Assembly (NCBI GenBank): GCA_022791315.1 | Contig: JAAVYW010000061.1 | Coordinates: forward strand, 62,001 to 126,000 | Source: Oscillospiraceae bacterium | GTDB lineage: Bacteria; Bacillota; Clostridia; Oscillospirales; Ruminococcaceae | Length of the DNA stretch: 64,000 bases | Direction: 5' to 3' | In this document: in pieces, positions 49,116-57,674 of the stretch | How positions within the stretch are numbered: the stretch's first letter is position 1 | How the letters are laid out: the number at the start of each line of letters is the position of its first letter | Translations under genes and position numbers: made by a program | The notes under the pieces: generated by a model | The model's input: only the letters and a program-made list of their open reading frames with translations | What the model was told of the DNA's origin: nothing | Databases searched by the model: none

Positions 49116-49963
49116 TTCCGCTTCCCTGCCTTTTCCAATCGGGCCCGCAGCTTGCTCAGATGGCTGTCATAGGCCTTGGAATGCAGCCTGGGAAAAGCGC
49201 GCATCAGCCGCAGCTCGCCCCGCCCCTGGCCCGATTGCAGGGCCGCAATCCTCTCCCGCAGCTCCGCCGCGGATCGCAGCACCCTGCCCTTTTCCCGCAA
49301 AGCGGCAAGCACCTCCTGCTCCTTTTCCCGGAGCTTTGCGTGCCGGGCAGCCAGGCGCTGCTCCATCCCCAGCTTTTTCTCCTCCAAATCGGCTTTCACC
49401 CGGGCCCTCAGCTCCTGTTCCAGGGCCTCCAGCTGCTCCAGCCTCTGCCGCAGGTCCAGCACCGCCCGCACCGAGAGCGCTGTGTCAGCCGCCAGCATCC
49501 CAAAGAGCAGGATACACAGCCCCGCCATCGCCGCCGGGGGGAACTTCCCCGCCAGCCGCTGCACCAGGGGATGGAGCACCTGGGTGAGGAACACACACAG
49601 CACCCCAAAGAGCACCGAGTTTAGCAGGCACACCCGCCCGTTGATTTGCAGCTTAAACTGGGAGTAGTCCCACCAGCGCATGTGAAAGAGCTTTTCCATC
49701 CCATAGCTGGTGAGGTATTCCAGCACTGTGGTGAGCAGCATCCCCAGGAAAAACACATGGCCAATACTGCCCCAAAAGGGCCGCAGCACCCAGAGCACAA
49801 TCACCGCGCCAAAGCCGTAGATGGGGCACAGGGGCCCATTTAAAAATCCCCGCTCCACGAATTTCCGCTGGATGACGCTACAATACACCGTCTCCACCAT
49901 CCAGCCCACCACACTGTAGACCATAAAGTAGAAAAACCACTGGCAAACCGCCCCGAATGTCAT
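49112..49963 (-). CDS. CmpB-type putative ABC-transporter membrane protein with coiled-coil tail
   Basis: 283 residues from ATG 49963. Four to five membrane segments in 1-150 with VVGWMVETVYCSVIQRKFVERGFLNGPLCPIYG, the hallmark of the ABC_trans_CmpB (PF06541) family. The last 120 residues form a long charged coiled coil (about 160-230, RLEQLEALEQELRARVKADLEEKK), not part of the core family. No ATPase gene adjoins it, so the transporter label is only by family name. Overlaps rsmI by ATGA. TATACT-like -10 about 35 bp upstream. Confidence 0.82.
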   Translation of the reverse strand: MTFGAVCQWFFYFMVYSVVGWMVETVYCSVIQRKFVERGFLNGPLCPIYGFGAVIVLWVLRPFWGSIGHVFFLGMLLTTVLEYLTSYGMEKLFHMRWWDYSQFKLQINGRVCLLNSVLFGVLCVFLTQVLHPLVQRLAGKFPPAAMAGLCILLFGMLAADTALSVRAVLDLRQRLEQLEALEQELRARVKADLEEKKLGMEQRLAARHAKLREKEQEVLAALREKGRVLRSAAELRERIAALQSGQGRGELRLMRAFPRLHSKAYDSHLSKLRARLEKAGKRK

Positions 49964-50045
49964 GCTGCCATTCCCTCCCTGCTGTTTGCTTCCAGTATAG
50001 CACATCCCTCCCCATTTTTCCAGAGGGTTCCTCCCGGCCCCCCAG

Positions 50046-50074
50046 TTGCATTTTGTCGGGCCTTGTCCTATAAT
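50046..50074 (+). promoter_or_regulatory. Promoter of amidohydrolase gene
   Basis: TTGCAT (50046-50051), 17-bp spacer, TATAAT (50069-50074). Confidence 0.7.
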
Positions 50075-50109
50075 AGACAAAACAAGACATTGAAATGGGT
50101 GAGGACAAT

Positions 50110-50955
50110 ATGGATTGGAGACAGCTGAGAAAGATAGACGCCCATGTCCATCTGTTGCCGGAGGAAGTCCACAGGGCAAACGCCGGCGTGGAAAACGAGT
50201 TTTCCGCCGCAACGGCGGAGGGCCATACCGAATGGATGGAGCGCTTCCAGGTGGAAAAGGCGATTCTCATGCCGTTCAACGACCCCTCCCTGCTGTCCGC
50301 AGGCTCTACTGTGACAGCCGTACACGAAAATCTCCGGCAGCTCTGTGAAAGGTACCCCGGCAAATACATTGCCTTTGCCGACATTGACGTGAGGAACCCG
50401 CCCAAGGAGAGCTGCGCCGAAATCCGCAGGGCCTTTCAGAGCAGCTGCTTTCGGGGAATCAAAATCCACCCCGGCAACACCGAACTCAATCTGGACGACG
50501 TGTACAACGACTATATCTTTGACCTGGCCGAGGAGTTAAACGTCCCTGTGGCCATCCACTCCTACCCCTCCAGCCAGCGGAAATACGACAGCGGGGACCC
50601 CTGCGCCCCCGCCCGGATTTCCAACCTCATGAGGCGGCATCCGGGCGTGCAGGCCATCGTCTGCCATCTGGGCGGCTTCCAGTGGCGGGACTGCGTTGGC
50701 CTGGACGCCTACTTTGACCTCTCCTCCATCCTCCCCGACTTTGTAAAGGAGTATGGGCTCAAAGAGGCCAACCGGATTTTAAGGCGTTTTGATGTGAACC
50801 GCCTGCTCTTCGCCACCGACTGGCCCTGCAGCAGGAGCCTAGAGCCAAACGCAATACTGGAACAGTACTGCGCCCTCCTAAACGCCCTGGACTTTTCAGA
50901 GGAAGAGGCCAAGCAGATTGCATACCGCAACATCGCCAGCCTTTTGGCGCTCTAA
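50110..50955 (+). CDS. Amidohydrolase_2-family metal-dependent hydrolase
   Basis: 281 residues from ATG 50110 with GAGG 5 bp upstream. TIM-barrel metal hydrolase: IDAHVHLLP (about 9-17) with two metal His, IKIHPGNTELN, VAIHSYPSS, VCHLGGFQW and LFATDWPCS with the catalytic Asp. Family members decarboxylate or hydrolyse ring or lactone compounds. Stands alone, with its own promoter; substrate unknown. The gene downstream is a trehalase-like glycosidase about 180 bp away. Confidence 0.88.
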   Translation: MDWRQLRKIDAHVHLLPEEVHRANAGVENEFSAATAEGHTEWMERFQVEKAILMPFNDPSLLSAGSTVTAVHENLRQLCERYPGKYIAFADIDVRNPPKESCAEIRRAFQSSCFRGIKIHPGNTELNLDDVYNDYIFDLAEELNVPVAIHSYPSSQRKYDSGDPCAPARISNLMRRHPGVQAIVCHLGGFQWRDCVGLDAYFDLSSILPDFVKEYGLKEANRILRRFDVNRLLFATDWPCSRSLEPNAILEQYCALLNALDFSEEEAKQIAYRNIASLLAL

Positions 50956-51131
50956 GAGTTTGCTCGCCTTGTCGGAAAGCAGCGGCCTAGAAAAAATCTA
51001 TCTCCATGACTTATCAATCATGGAACGCCGCCCCCCTTTTTCTGAAAACGGGTTTTATTCCCAGGTAAACTGTGATACAATAGGCATAGAAGTATTTTAC
51101 CTCTCCCCCATCAGAAAGGACGTCCTGCAAC

Positions 51132-52433
51132 ATGATGAAAAAAACCGACTATGAGCTTATCCGGGACTATTTTGCTAAGAACCTGCCCCGCGTGATGAAA
51201 GAGCCCCACGACTGCTTTGCCCATCCCTTTATCGACCCCGGCTCCATCTACGAGGGGAACCTCTGGGACTGGGACACCTTCTGGACTGTCTACGCCATGG
51301 CAAACGTGGTGGACGATGCCTTCATGGGCCCGGAATTCCGCCAAAAATTCGAGGAGCACGCCAAGGGCAATGTGCTCAACTTCCTCTCCTTCCAGATGGA
51401 GGACGGCTATATCCCCATGATGGTGAGCGCCGACTACTTCGGCGAACAGGAGCCCTATCTCTTAGCCAAGCACCGCCAGGGCCAGGTGCTCAATATGCAC
51501 AAGCCCTTTTTGTGCCAGCAGGCCTGCCTAGTCAGCGGCATCGCCGGTTCCTACGACTGGATTTTGGGCCGTCTCCCCCAGTTGGAGCGGTATTTTGAGT
51601 GTTATGACCGCTATTACTACAACAGCCGCTGCGGCCTCTATGTCTGGGCCGATGATGTGATGATTGGCATGGACAACGACCCCGCCTCCTTTGGCCGTCC
51701 CCGCTTCTCCACTGCCAACATCTTCCTCAACAGCTTCATGGTTAAGGAGCTGCGCTCCATGGCCCAGCTGCTCACAAAAGCCGGGGACGAATCCCGCGCC
51801 GCCCACTACCAGCAGAAAGCCAAAGCCCTCTGCGCCGCCATCCAGGCCGAGTGCTGGGACAAACGGGACAAGTTCTTCTACTCTGTGGACGTAGACATCA
51901 AAACCCGCGGGTACGACTGGTTCCACAAGGGCCTGGGGGTGTTCTGGAACACCCTCTTTCTCAAGACCCGCGCCTGGTCCAGCTTTTTGCCCCTCTATAT
52001 CGGGCTGGCCAACGGGGAGCAGGCCGCCCACCTGGCAAAGCACATCACCGACCCCGAGACCTTTTGGAGCCCCTACGGCGTGCGCTCCCTCTCCCGGGAC
52101 GAGAAGATGTACAGCCTGGAGGCCACCAACAACCCCTCCAACTGGCTGGGCCCCATCTGGATTATTGCCCAATACCTGGTGTTCCGCGGCCTGCGCATCT
52201 ACAAATTTGAGGCCGAGGCCAGGGAACTGGCAAACCGTGTGCTCAAGCTCCTGGGCGACGACCTGCGGGCCACCGGCACCCTCCACGAGTACTACATCCC
52301 CGAAACCGGCGCGCCGGTGATGAGCCCCGGCTTCATGAACTGGAACATCCTGGCCCTCAACATGGCCGACGAACTGAACGGCAAGCCCTCCATTGATGAT
52401 TTCCTCCCCTTTGACTTCTACCGGGGAGAATAA
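51132..52433 (+). CDS. Trehalase/GH63-like glycoside hydrolase
   Basis: 433 residues, alpha/alpha-toroid fold. GNLWDWDTFWTVYAM (about 37-51), AWSSFLPLYIGLANGEQA, ATNNPSNWLGPIWIIAQYLV (about 335) and APVMSPGFMNWNILALNM (about 395) match the MGH1-like/trehalase superfamily (retaining or inverting glucosidases with Asp and Glu acids). No signal peptide, so it acts in the cytoplasm on an imported disaccharide or glycoside. Length is short compared with trehalases (about 550), nearer to mannosylglycerate-hydrolase types. An extended -10 (TGTGATACAAT) lies about 60 bp upstream. Confidence 0.82.
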   Translation: MMKKTDYELIRDYFAKNLPRVMKEPHDCFAHPFIDPGSIYEGNLWDWDTFWTVYAMANVVDDAFMGPEFRQKFEEHAKGNVLNFLSFQMEDGYIPMMVSADYFGEQEPYLLAKHRQGQVLNMHKPFLCQQACLVSGIAGSYDWILGRLPQLERYFECYDRYYYNSRCGLYVWADDVMIGMDNDPASFGRPRFSTANIFLNSFMVKELRSMAQLLTKAGDESRAAHYQQKAKALCAAIQAECWDKRDKFFYSVDVDIKTRGYDWFHKGLGVFWNTLFLKTRAWSSFLPLYIGLANGEQAAHLAKHITDPETFWSPYGVRSLSRDEKMYSLEATNNPSNWLGPIWIIAQYLVFRGLRIYKFEAEARELANRVLKLLGDDLRATGTLHEYYIPETGAPVMSPGFMNWNILALNMADELNGKPSIDDFLPFDFYRGE

Positions 52434-52480
52434 CGATTGAGAAAACGCCGCTGCTCTGCGGTGAAAAGGAGGTAAAACCC

Positions 52481-52900
52481 GTGGCTTTGCAGTATACCGA
52501 TAAAATGACCGGCGGGGAATACAACGAGCTCCGGTGCAGCGTGGGGTTCCGCCCCATTACCGAGGGCCAGGCGGAGAGAGGCCTGGAACACACCACTTTT
52601 CTAACAGCGGTGCGGGATGGGGACAAAATTGTCGCCATGGGCAGAGTGCTCTTTGACTTCGGATACACCGCGTATTTGGGCGACATCATCGTCCGCCCGG
52701 AATACCAGGGGCAGGGAATTGGCAGACAAATTGTCGAAACCCCGATTGGCAGGACCATGGATGCCTCCCACGAGGGGGAACGGATTCTGTTTATCCTGGG
52801 GGCGGCAAAGGGCAAAGAGGCCTTCTACGAAAAAATTGGGTTCCAAAGGCGCCCCAATGAAGTTTCCGGCTGCGGAATGTCCATGTACCGCACAAAGTAG
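52481..52900 (+). CDS. GNAT-family N-acetyltransferase
   Basis: 139 residues, GTG start at 52481 with AAGGAGGT 7 bp upstream. Acetyl-CoA site VRPEYQGQGIGRQIV (about 74-88, R/QxxGxG/A motif) and C-terminal EAFYEKIGFQRRP. Small-molecule or protein acetyltransferase; target unknown. A strong terminator ends it together with the converging lipoprotein gene. Confidence 0.92.
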   Translation: MALQYTDKMTGGEYNELRCSVGFRPITEGQAERGLEHTTFLTAVRDGDKIVAMGRVLFDFGYTAYLGDIIVRPEYQGQGIGRQIVETPIGRTMDASHEGERILFILGAAKGKEAFYEKIGFQRRPNEVSGCGMSMYRTK

Positions 52901-52917
52901 GTAGCTTTGGGCAAGCT

Positions 52918-52955
52918 GATGGCCCCGTCTGTTCCTTGAAACAGACGGGGCCATC
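52918..52955. terminator. Bidirectional terminator between GNAT and lipoprotein genes
   Basis: 16-bp perfect stem GATGGCCCCGTCTGTT (52918-52933) / AACAGACGGGGCCATC (52940-52955), followed by TTGTCTTTCTC on the plus strand. Confidence 0.85.
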
Positions 52956-52964
52956 TTGTCTTTC

Positions 52965-53756
52965 TCACTCCTGCGGGACACTGTCCACCCAGTCCGGGGA
53001 AAAGCGCAGGCTGGCGGCAATAACAGTGAGCTGCTCCTCGGTGAGGGCGCCGGAGACAAACTCGATTGCCACATACAGGTGGCGCTCCCCGTCATAGGCC
53101 AGGATGCCCCGGTTGGTGCGCTCCCCCTCCTGCCCCAGACCCTCCAAGAAGGCCCCGGAGTAACACACGTCGGTGAGGGCGGCGTGGAACGCGCTGCCCT
53201 CTACCGGGGTATAGGCCTCGCGCACGTCAAACTGGTAGCCGTTGCCCAGGCCAATCTGGTTGTAGATGGCGGCAGGGTTGTCCTCCTCCCCCTCATAGGG
53301 CTCGTAGAGGTTGTAGCCAATGCAGCCCACGGCCCTGCCCTCTTCATCCAGGATGTCCACCCGGGACCAGGCCCCGACATAGAGGAGATGCGGGGTATTC
53401 TCCGTCTCGTTATCCTCCGAGACCCGCGTTGTCCAGCCCTCGGGGAGCAGGAAGTCCACCGGGAAGGGGTTCACGGCAAAGATGGCCTCGTTGTACTCCG
53501 TCTTCTCAAAATCCCCCACAGGGAAGAGGATGCTCTGCTGCGTAAAGCCCTCAGGCGCCTCCACAGGGGGCACCTCGTCCAGGGGCTCTTCCACGTCCAG
53601 CCCGGCGTCTTCCGGGTCAATAGGGCTGTCCTCCTCTAAAATCTCCTCCCTGCCGCCAAGGGGTTCTTCCGGCTTCTGGGGCGTGCAGCCCCCGGCAGCC
53701 AGGGCAAGGGAGAGGGCCAGGAGCAGGGCACAGAGCTTGCGTTTGGTGTGATTCAT
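52965..53756 (-). CDS. Secreted lipoprotein, function unknown
   Basis: 263 residues from ATG 53756 (AAGGA 6 bp upstream; another ATG 6 bp earlier is less well placed). Lipoprotein signal with lipobox LAAGGC, lipid Cys24. An acidic, proline-rich linker (28-70) leads to an alpha/beta globular part (75-263). No known domain recognised; the fold resembles small sensor-like or PsbP/DUF4367-like lipoproteins in Clostridia. Anchored on the outer face of the membrane. Confidence 0.75.
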   Translation of the reverse strand: MNHTKRKLCALLLALSLALAAGGCTPQKPEEPLGGREEILEEDSPIDPEDAGLDVEEPLDEVPPVEAPEGFTQQSILFPVGDFEKTEYNEAIFAVNPFPVDFLLPEGWTTRVSEDNETENTPHLLYVGAWSRVDILDEEGRAVGCIGYNLYEPYEGEEDNPAAIYNQIGLGNGYQFDVREAYTPVEGSAFHAALTDVCYSGAFLEGLGQEGERTNRGILAYDGERHLYVAIEFVSGALTEEQLTVIAASLRFSPDWVDSVPQE

Positions 53757-53844
53757 TTCCATTCCTTCTTTCTTCTTTCCTATCTAACTAACTCCACATG
53801 CCGGGCCTTTATTGGCGGGCACAGAAAAATAAACCAGACGCAAA

Positions 53845-53874
53845 AGATGGGGCCAACCTGTGTTGGCCCTATCT
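53845..53874 (-). terminator. Terminator of the DUF975 operon
   Basis: 13-bp stem AGATGGGGCCAAC (53845-53857) / GTTGGCCCTATCT (53862-53874) with one G-T pair; minus strand continues TTTTGC. Confidence 0.8.
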
Positions 53875-53892
53875 GGATAGGATACGAAAAGA

Positions 53893-54630
53893 CTACAGCA
53901 TATACCCAAAGCCGGGCAGTTCTTGGGGAGCGGCCGCGCCATAGGCCAGGGCCTTTTCCCGTAGGGCCTCATAGAGCTCGGCAAAGGTGGCCTGGATATA
54001 GGGGGCCAGGAAGAGATAGCCCAGGCCGCAGGTGAGGGCGCACAGCAGCGACCAGCCGATAAAGGAGAGCTCCAGCACGAAGATGTCCATCTTCTCCCCG
54101 TCGGTCATCCAGCGGCTCAGTTCCTTGGCCCGGGCCGCGTCCATATGGGGGTTTTCCGCCAGGAGGTAGGGCACCATGCAGTATTGATAGGATTTGATGA
54201 TGCCCGGCACCACAAACAGCAGCGACCAGAGAAAGACCGAGAGGTTTGTCAGCAGCTGGGCCTTCACCACGTTGCCGTAGTTCACCCGGAAAGCGGAAAA
54301 GAGGGCGGAAAAATTGGCAGGGTGCTCCCGGCCCTCCATAAAAAAGCGGCACAGGCCCACTGCCACCACATTGCCCACAAAGATAGCCAGGACAATACCT
54401 GCCAGGCTGGCCACCGTGGCCTCCCCAAAAAGGAGGCCATAGGCCTCAGGGGGCAGCTGTTCTAAGGAGCTCACCTGGTATTGCATCTGGATACGGGTTT
54501 GGAACCCCACGGATATGCCCCGCGCGCCGTTTGTGAGCAGCCCCGAAAGCAGGCAGGCCAAAAAGGCGGGCCAGAAAAAGTAGCTGAGGCGGCCCTTTGC
54601 ATTGGTTTTCAGTTGTTCTCTCGTCCACAT
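53893..54630 (-). CDS. DUF975-family membrane protein
   Basis: 245 residues, about five membrane segments (23-45, 78-100, 128-150, 185-222). Family signature near the C-terminus: DAARAKELSRWMTDGEKMDIFVLELSFIGWSLL and FLAPYIQATFAELYEALRE. Role unknown; often next to envelope genes. Last gene of a five-gene minus-strand operon starting with the dehydrogenase at 58763. Confidence 0.88.
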   Translation of the reverse strand: MWTREQLKTNAKGRLSYFFWPAFLACLLSGLLTNGARGISVGFQTRIQMQYQVSSLEQLPPEAYGLLFGEATVASLAGIVLAIFVGNVVAVGLCRFFMEGREHPANFSALFSAFRVNYGNVVKAQLLTNLSVFLWSLLFVVPGIIKSYQYCMVPYLLAENPHMDAARAKELSRWMTDGEKMDIFVLELSFIGWSLLCALTCGLGYLFLAPYIQATFAELYEALREKALAYGAAAPQELPGFGYML

Positions 54631-54668
54631 AGACCGGTTTCCCCCTTTATTGTGGTAACGGCAAGGCC

Positions 54669-54965
54669 TTAGAGCTCAATGGGCGGGATGGCGGGCGGCG
54701 GCACGTCCCGGCGGGAATTGCGCCGGCGCTTTCTCCTGCGGCGCAGGGCAGACATGCGCAGGCAGGCAATCACCACGCCAAAGAGCAGCAGCACGCCCCC
54801 CGCAAAGAGGCAGAAGCCCCAGGTATTTACAAAAATGCGCCCCTGGGTCACACCCATGGAGAGCAGGCTGGTGCCCTGGATAGCCCGCCAGGCACAAAAC
54901 CCGTAGAGAAACAGGCCGAAAGACAGGGCAAAATAAATCACGCCAAACAGAGTGCTCTTTTTCAT
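54669..54965 (-). CDS. Small two-span membrane protein
   Basis: 98 residues from ATG 54965 with GGGGGA upstream; a TTG at 54989 is possible. Membrane segments about 5-25 and 48-70 (WGFCLFAGGVLLLFGVVIACL), then a very basic stretch LRRRRKRRRNSRRD near the C-terminus, probably cytoplasmic. No family recognised. Between the 470-residue protein and DUF975 with gaps of about 40 bp. Confidence 0.72.
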   Translation of the reverse strand: MKKSTLFGVIYFALSFGLFLYGFCAWRAIQGTSLLSMGVTQGRIFVNTWGFCLFAGGVLLLFGVVIACLRMSALRRRRKRRRNSRRDVPPPAIPPIEL

Positions 54966-55005
54966 CTCCGGGATTCCCCCTTTCTTCAAGTTTTAGGCGG
55001 CAGGG

Positions 55006-56418
55006 CTATTCTTCCCCGTCTGCCGCCTGCCCCTGCACATATTGCAGCAGGAAATCTGCCAGATAGTCGGTGAAATCCGCGTTGAGATACTCCCCGGTGC
55101 AGGGGGCGACACAGCCGCCCTTTTGGGCCAGCAGGCGCACGGTGTCCTCATAGCGGGCCAGGATTTTGGGGTCGGCCCCTGGGCCGCACTGGGCGGCCAG
55201 CTCCATGGTTTCCGTGAGGGCGATGCGTACCGGGGCCTCGCTGGAGAGGTAGCGCACATGCTCCGCCAGCTCGGTGAGGTATTCCTCGGCCTTTTCCAGG
55301 TTGCCCATGCTGTAATAGGTCTTGGCCCCCAGCAGGTTGTACACGCCGGTGCGGTCGCCAAAAAAGCCCCGCTTGGCCCCCACATAGTTTAAAATCTGCT
55401 CGGCCGGCACCTGCTTGGCCCGGTTGCGGTAGTCCTGCTGCTGGTCCAAGAGCTTTTGCAGCTTCTCCTGCCGGCTGGCCCGCTTCCGGTCCGAGAGCTC
55501 CCCCGAGAGCTCCTGGCGCAGGGCGGCAATCTCCTCGTTTAAGGCGTCCGCCTTGGCGGTGTAGCGCAGGGAATCGGGGCTGTCCGTTGGAAAGACCGAG
55601 CCAGTGCCCGCGTACAAATCCTGGAGCAGGACATCCGCATAGAGCACCCGGTTGTAGAGGCTGTCGGATTCCGCCAGCAGCTCCTCCACCGTGCTCACAG
55701 CGTAGGGGTAGTTCTGGTTCACCACATGGTAGCGGATTTTCAGGTAGTCAATGTCCCGGTTGTCCGGGTAGCGGGCCTTGAAATCCCCAATGCGCTCGCT
55801 GATGTCGGTGGTAAAGTCCCGCATCCCGGTGCTCTGGAGCACCTCTACCGAGTGTTCAATCTCATAGTACTTGTCACAGCGGGTCTTGGTGGAAACCGAG
55901 AGGTTGAGGAACTGCACCATGGCGCTGCACAGGGCCTCATACTCCTCGGCCCCGGCCGCCGGGTCGGTGACATAGGCGGGGGCCAAGAGCCGCAGCCGCT
56001 CAAAGAGCTGCTGCTGGGGCTGGGAGAGGTTCTGCTCCTGCTCAATGCGCTGGATATACTCCAAGGAGGAGGCATAGTCCCGCTGCTTGAGATAGAGCAT
56101 GGCGTTGAGGAAATCGATTTCAAAATTTTCCCCATCCTGGGCCTGGGCGTTGATGAGCTTGTCGTGGGCGCCGTCAAATTCATCCTGCCGCAGGCAGTGA
56201 ATCGCCAGGTAGAGCTCTGCCCTGCCCTCGGAGAGCAGGTGGGAGGAGAAGAGATAGCCTGTCAGCCCAGCTAGGGAGAGGAGCGAGAGCAGGGTAATCA
56301 CCACCGCGTTCTTCTTCCGGTCCAGGGATTTGGGCCGCAGCCCGGCGGCCACGGCCACATAGACAATCAGGCAGACAAACAAAACCAGTGTAATCACACC
56401 GGCAATCGTCGTAATCAT
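55006..56418 (-). CDS. Membrane protein with TPR-like helical repeats
   Basis: 470 residues from ATG 56418 with AAGGAT upstream. Two N-terminal membrane segments (about 4-26 and 38-58), then helical repeats resembling TPRs (ELYLAIHCLRQDEFDGAHDKLINAQ; FLNAMLYLKQRDYASSLEYIQRIEQEQ; KTYYSMGNLEKAEEYLTELAEHV) over about 70-440, with a coiled-coil insert around 300-345. Probably a scaffold for envelope proteins. The operon with a sugar dehydrogenase and a glycosyltransferase suggests a link to glycan export or assembly. Confidence 0.75.
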   Translation of the reverse strand: MITTIAGVITLVLFVCLIVYVAVAAGLRPKSLDRKKNAVVITLLSLLSLAGLTGYLFSSHLLSEGRAELYLAIHCLRQDEFDGAHDKLINAQAQDGENFEIDFLNAMLYLKQRDYASSLEYIQRIEQEQNLSQPQQQLFERLRLLAPAYVTDPAAGAEEYEALCSAMVQFLNLSVSTKTRCDKYYEIEHSVEVLQSTGMRDFTTDISERIGDFKARYPDNRDIDYLKIRYHVVNQNYPYAVSTVEELLAESDSLYNRVLYADVLLQDLYAGTGSVFPTDSPDSLRYTAKADALNEEIAALRQELSGELSDRKRASRQEKLQKLLDQQQDYRNRAKQVPAEQILNYVGAKRGFFGDRTGVYNLLGAKTYYSMGNLEKAEEYLTELAEHVRYLSSEAPVRIALTETMELAAQCGPGADPKILARYEDTVRLLAQKGGCVAPCTGEYLNADFTDYLADFLLQYVQGQAADGEE

Positions 56419-56493
56419 GGAATCATCCTTTCTGATGCCGCCCATAGGGCATGCTTCACAGGATTTGCAGGTATGCCAAAGCGCCTCCTATTT

Positions 56494-57660
56494 CTATAAC
56501 GCTTGAGGGGCGGAGGAGGCTTCAGCCTGCGGCGCCTCTTCCCGCTGGAGGGGCAGGAGGCGTGTGTATAAATCCAGGAGCTTCTGGGTCTCGTTCTCCC
56601 AGTTAAAGCGCTCCAACACGGCGCGGCGGCCGTTTAATCCCATCTGGATGGCGTCGTCCTCGTTTTCCATCAGATAGGTGACGGCCTTGGCCAGGGACTT
56701 GGGGTCCTCCAAGTCCACGCAGATGCCGCACTGGCCGTATTCGGAATCCTCCAAAATCTCCCGCCAGTAGGAGAAATCCGAGGCCACCACCGGGATTTCG
56801 CAAATCATATACTCGAAAATCTTGGGGGGCAGGTTCATCTGGTAGTGCTCCGCCTGGTGCATGGGGGCCAGCCCCACCCGGGAGTGGAGCAGCAGCTCAA
56901 TCACCTCGCCCCGTTCCAAAAAGCCCAGGCTGCGCAGGGGGAGGTCCTGGGATTCCTCCTCCACCCGCTGCTGCACCTGCTCCGAGGCGTATTCCCCGGT
57001 GAGGAGGATGGGGTAGTCCAGGTAACGGGCGCTGTCAAGCACGTCGTAGATGCCCCTGTCCTCCTGGATGGTGCCAATCATGCAGGCAATGTGCCCCCGC
57101 TTCTCAAAGTCGGGGATGACGCTGGGGAACTCCGCCACCTCGGGGAAATTCCCCACCGTGATGGTCTTGCGCCTGGGAAAGCGCTTTGCCACCACCTCGG
57201 CCGAGGCCACGATGCCGTCAAAGGTGAGGGAGAGCAGCAGCTCAAAGCCCTCAAAGAGCTTGGAGATAATCCCCCGCAGAGGGGCAGGCACCCAGGACTT
57301 GGCAAGGATGGCCCGGGGGGTATCCTCGTGCACATCGTACACCACTTTTTTCCCAAAGAGCTTGAGGAAAAAGCCGGTGAGGCACAGCTCCGGGTCGTGG
57401 AAATGGTAGACCGACGCATTTTCATCAATGGCCCTCCCCAGCACCCGGAAGGGGTTGAGGAAGAGCTTTTTCCAGTGCTTGCTCCGGTCCACGTCCGCCA
57501 GGCGGAACTTGATGCCCTGGCTGTCGGTGGTCTGGCAGTCAGGGCAGATAATCACCACATCATACCCCGCCTTGTGGAGGGTGACAGCCTCCCGGTAATA
57601 GATGCGGGTGTCGTCGTGCCGCCTTGCACTCGTCAAAAAACAGACTTTGTTATCCCTCAT
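56494..57660 (-). CDS. GT-B glycosyltransferase (family 4 type)
   Basis: 388 residues from ATG 57660, GGAAGG 4 bp upstream; a TTG 12 bp earlier is the longer alternative. N-terminal domain (about 1-180) VCFLTSARRHDDTRIYYREAVTLHKAGYDVV; donor-binding C-terminal domain with MIGTIQEDRGIYDVL, PPKIFEYMICEIPVVASDFSYWREIL (the E-x7-E type motif) and GICVDLEDPKSLAKAV. Transfers a nucleotide sugar to a glycan or lipid. The upstream Gfo/Idh/MocA enzyme may supply the sugar, so the pair likely builds a surface glycan. Confidence 0.9.
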   Translation of the reverse strand: MRDNKVCFLTSARRHDDTRIYYREAVTLHKAGYDVVIICPDCQTTDSQGIKFRLADVDRSKHWKKLFLNPFRVLGRAIDENASVYHFHDPELCLTGFFLKLFGKKVVYDVHEDTPRAILAKSWVPAPLRGIISKLFEGFELLLSLTFDGIVASAEVVAKRFPRRKTITVGNFPEVAEFPSVIPDFEKRGHIACMIGTIQEDRGIYDVLDSARYLDYPILLTGEYASEQVQQRVEEESQDLPLRSLGFLERGEVIELLLHSRVGLAPMHQAEHYQMNLPPKIFEYMICEIPVVASDFSYWREILEDSEYGQCGICVDLEDPKSLAKAVTYLMENEDDAIQMGLNGRRAVLERFNWENETQKLLDLYTRLLPLQREEAPQAEASSAPQAL

Positions 57661-57674
57661 GAAACCTTCCAATC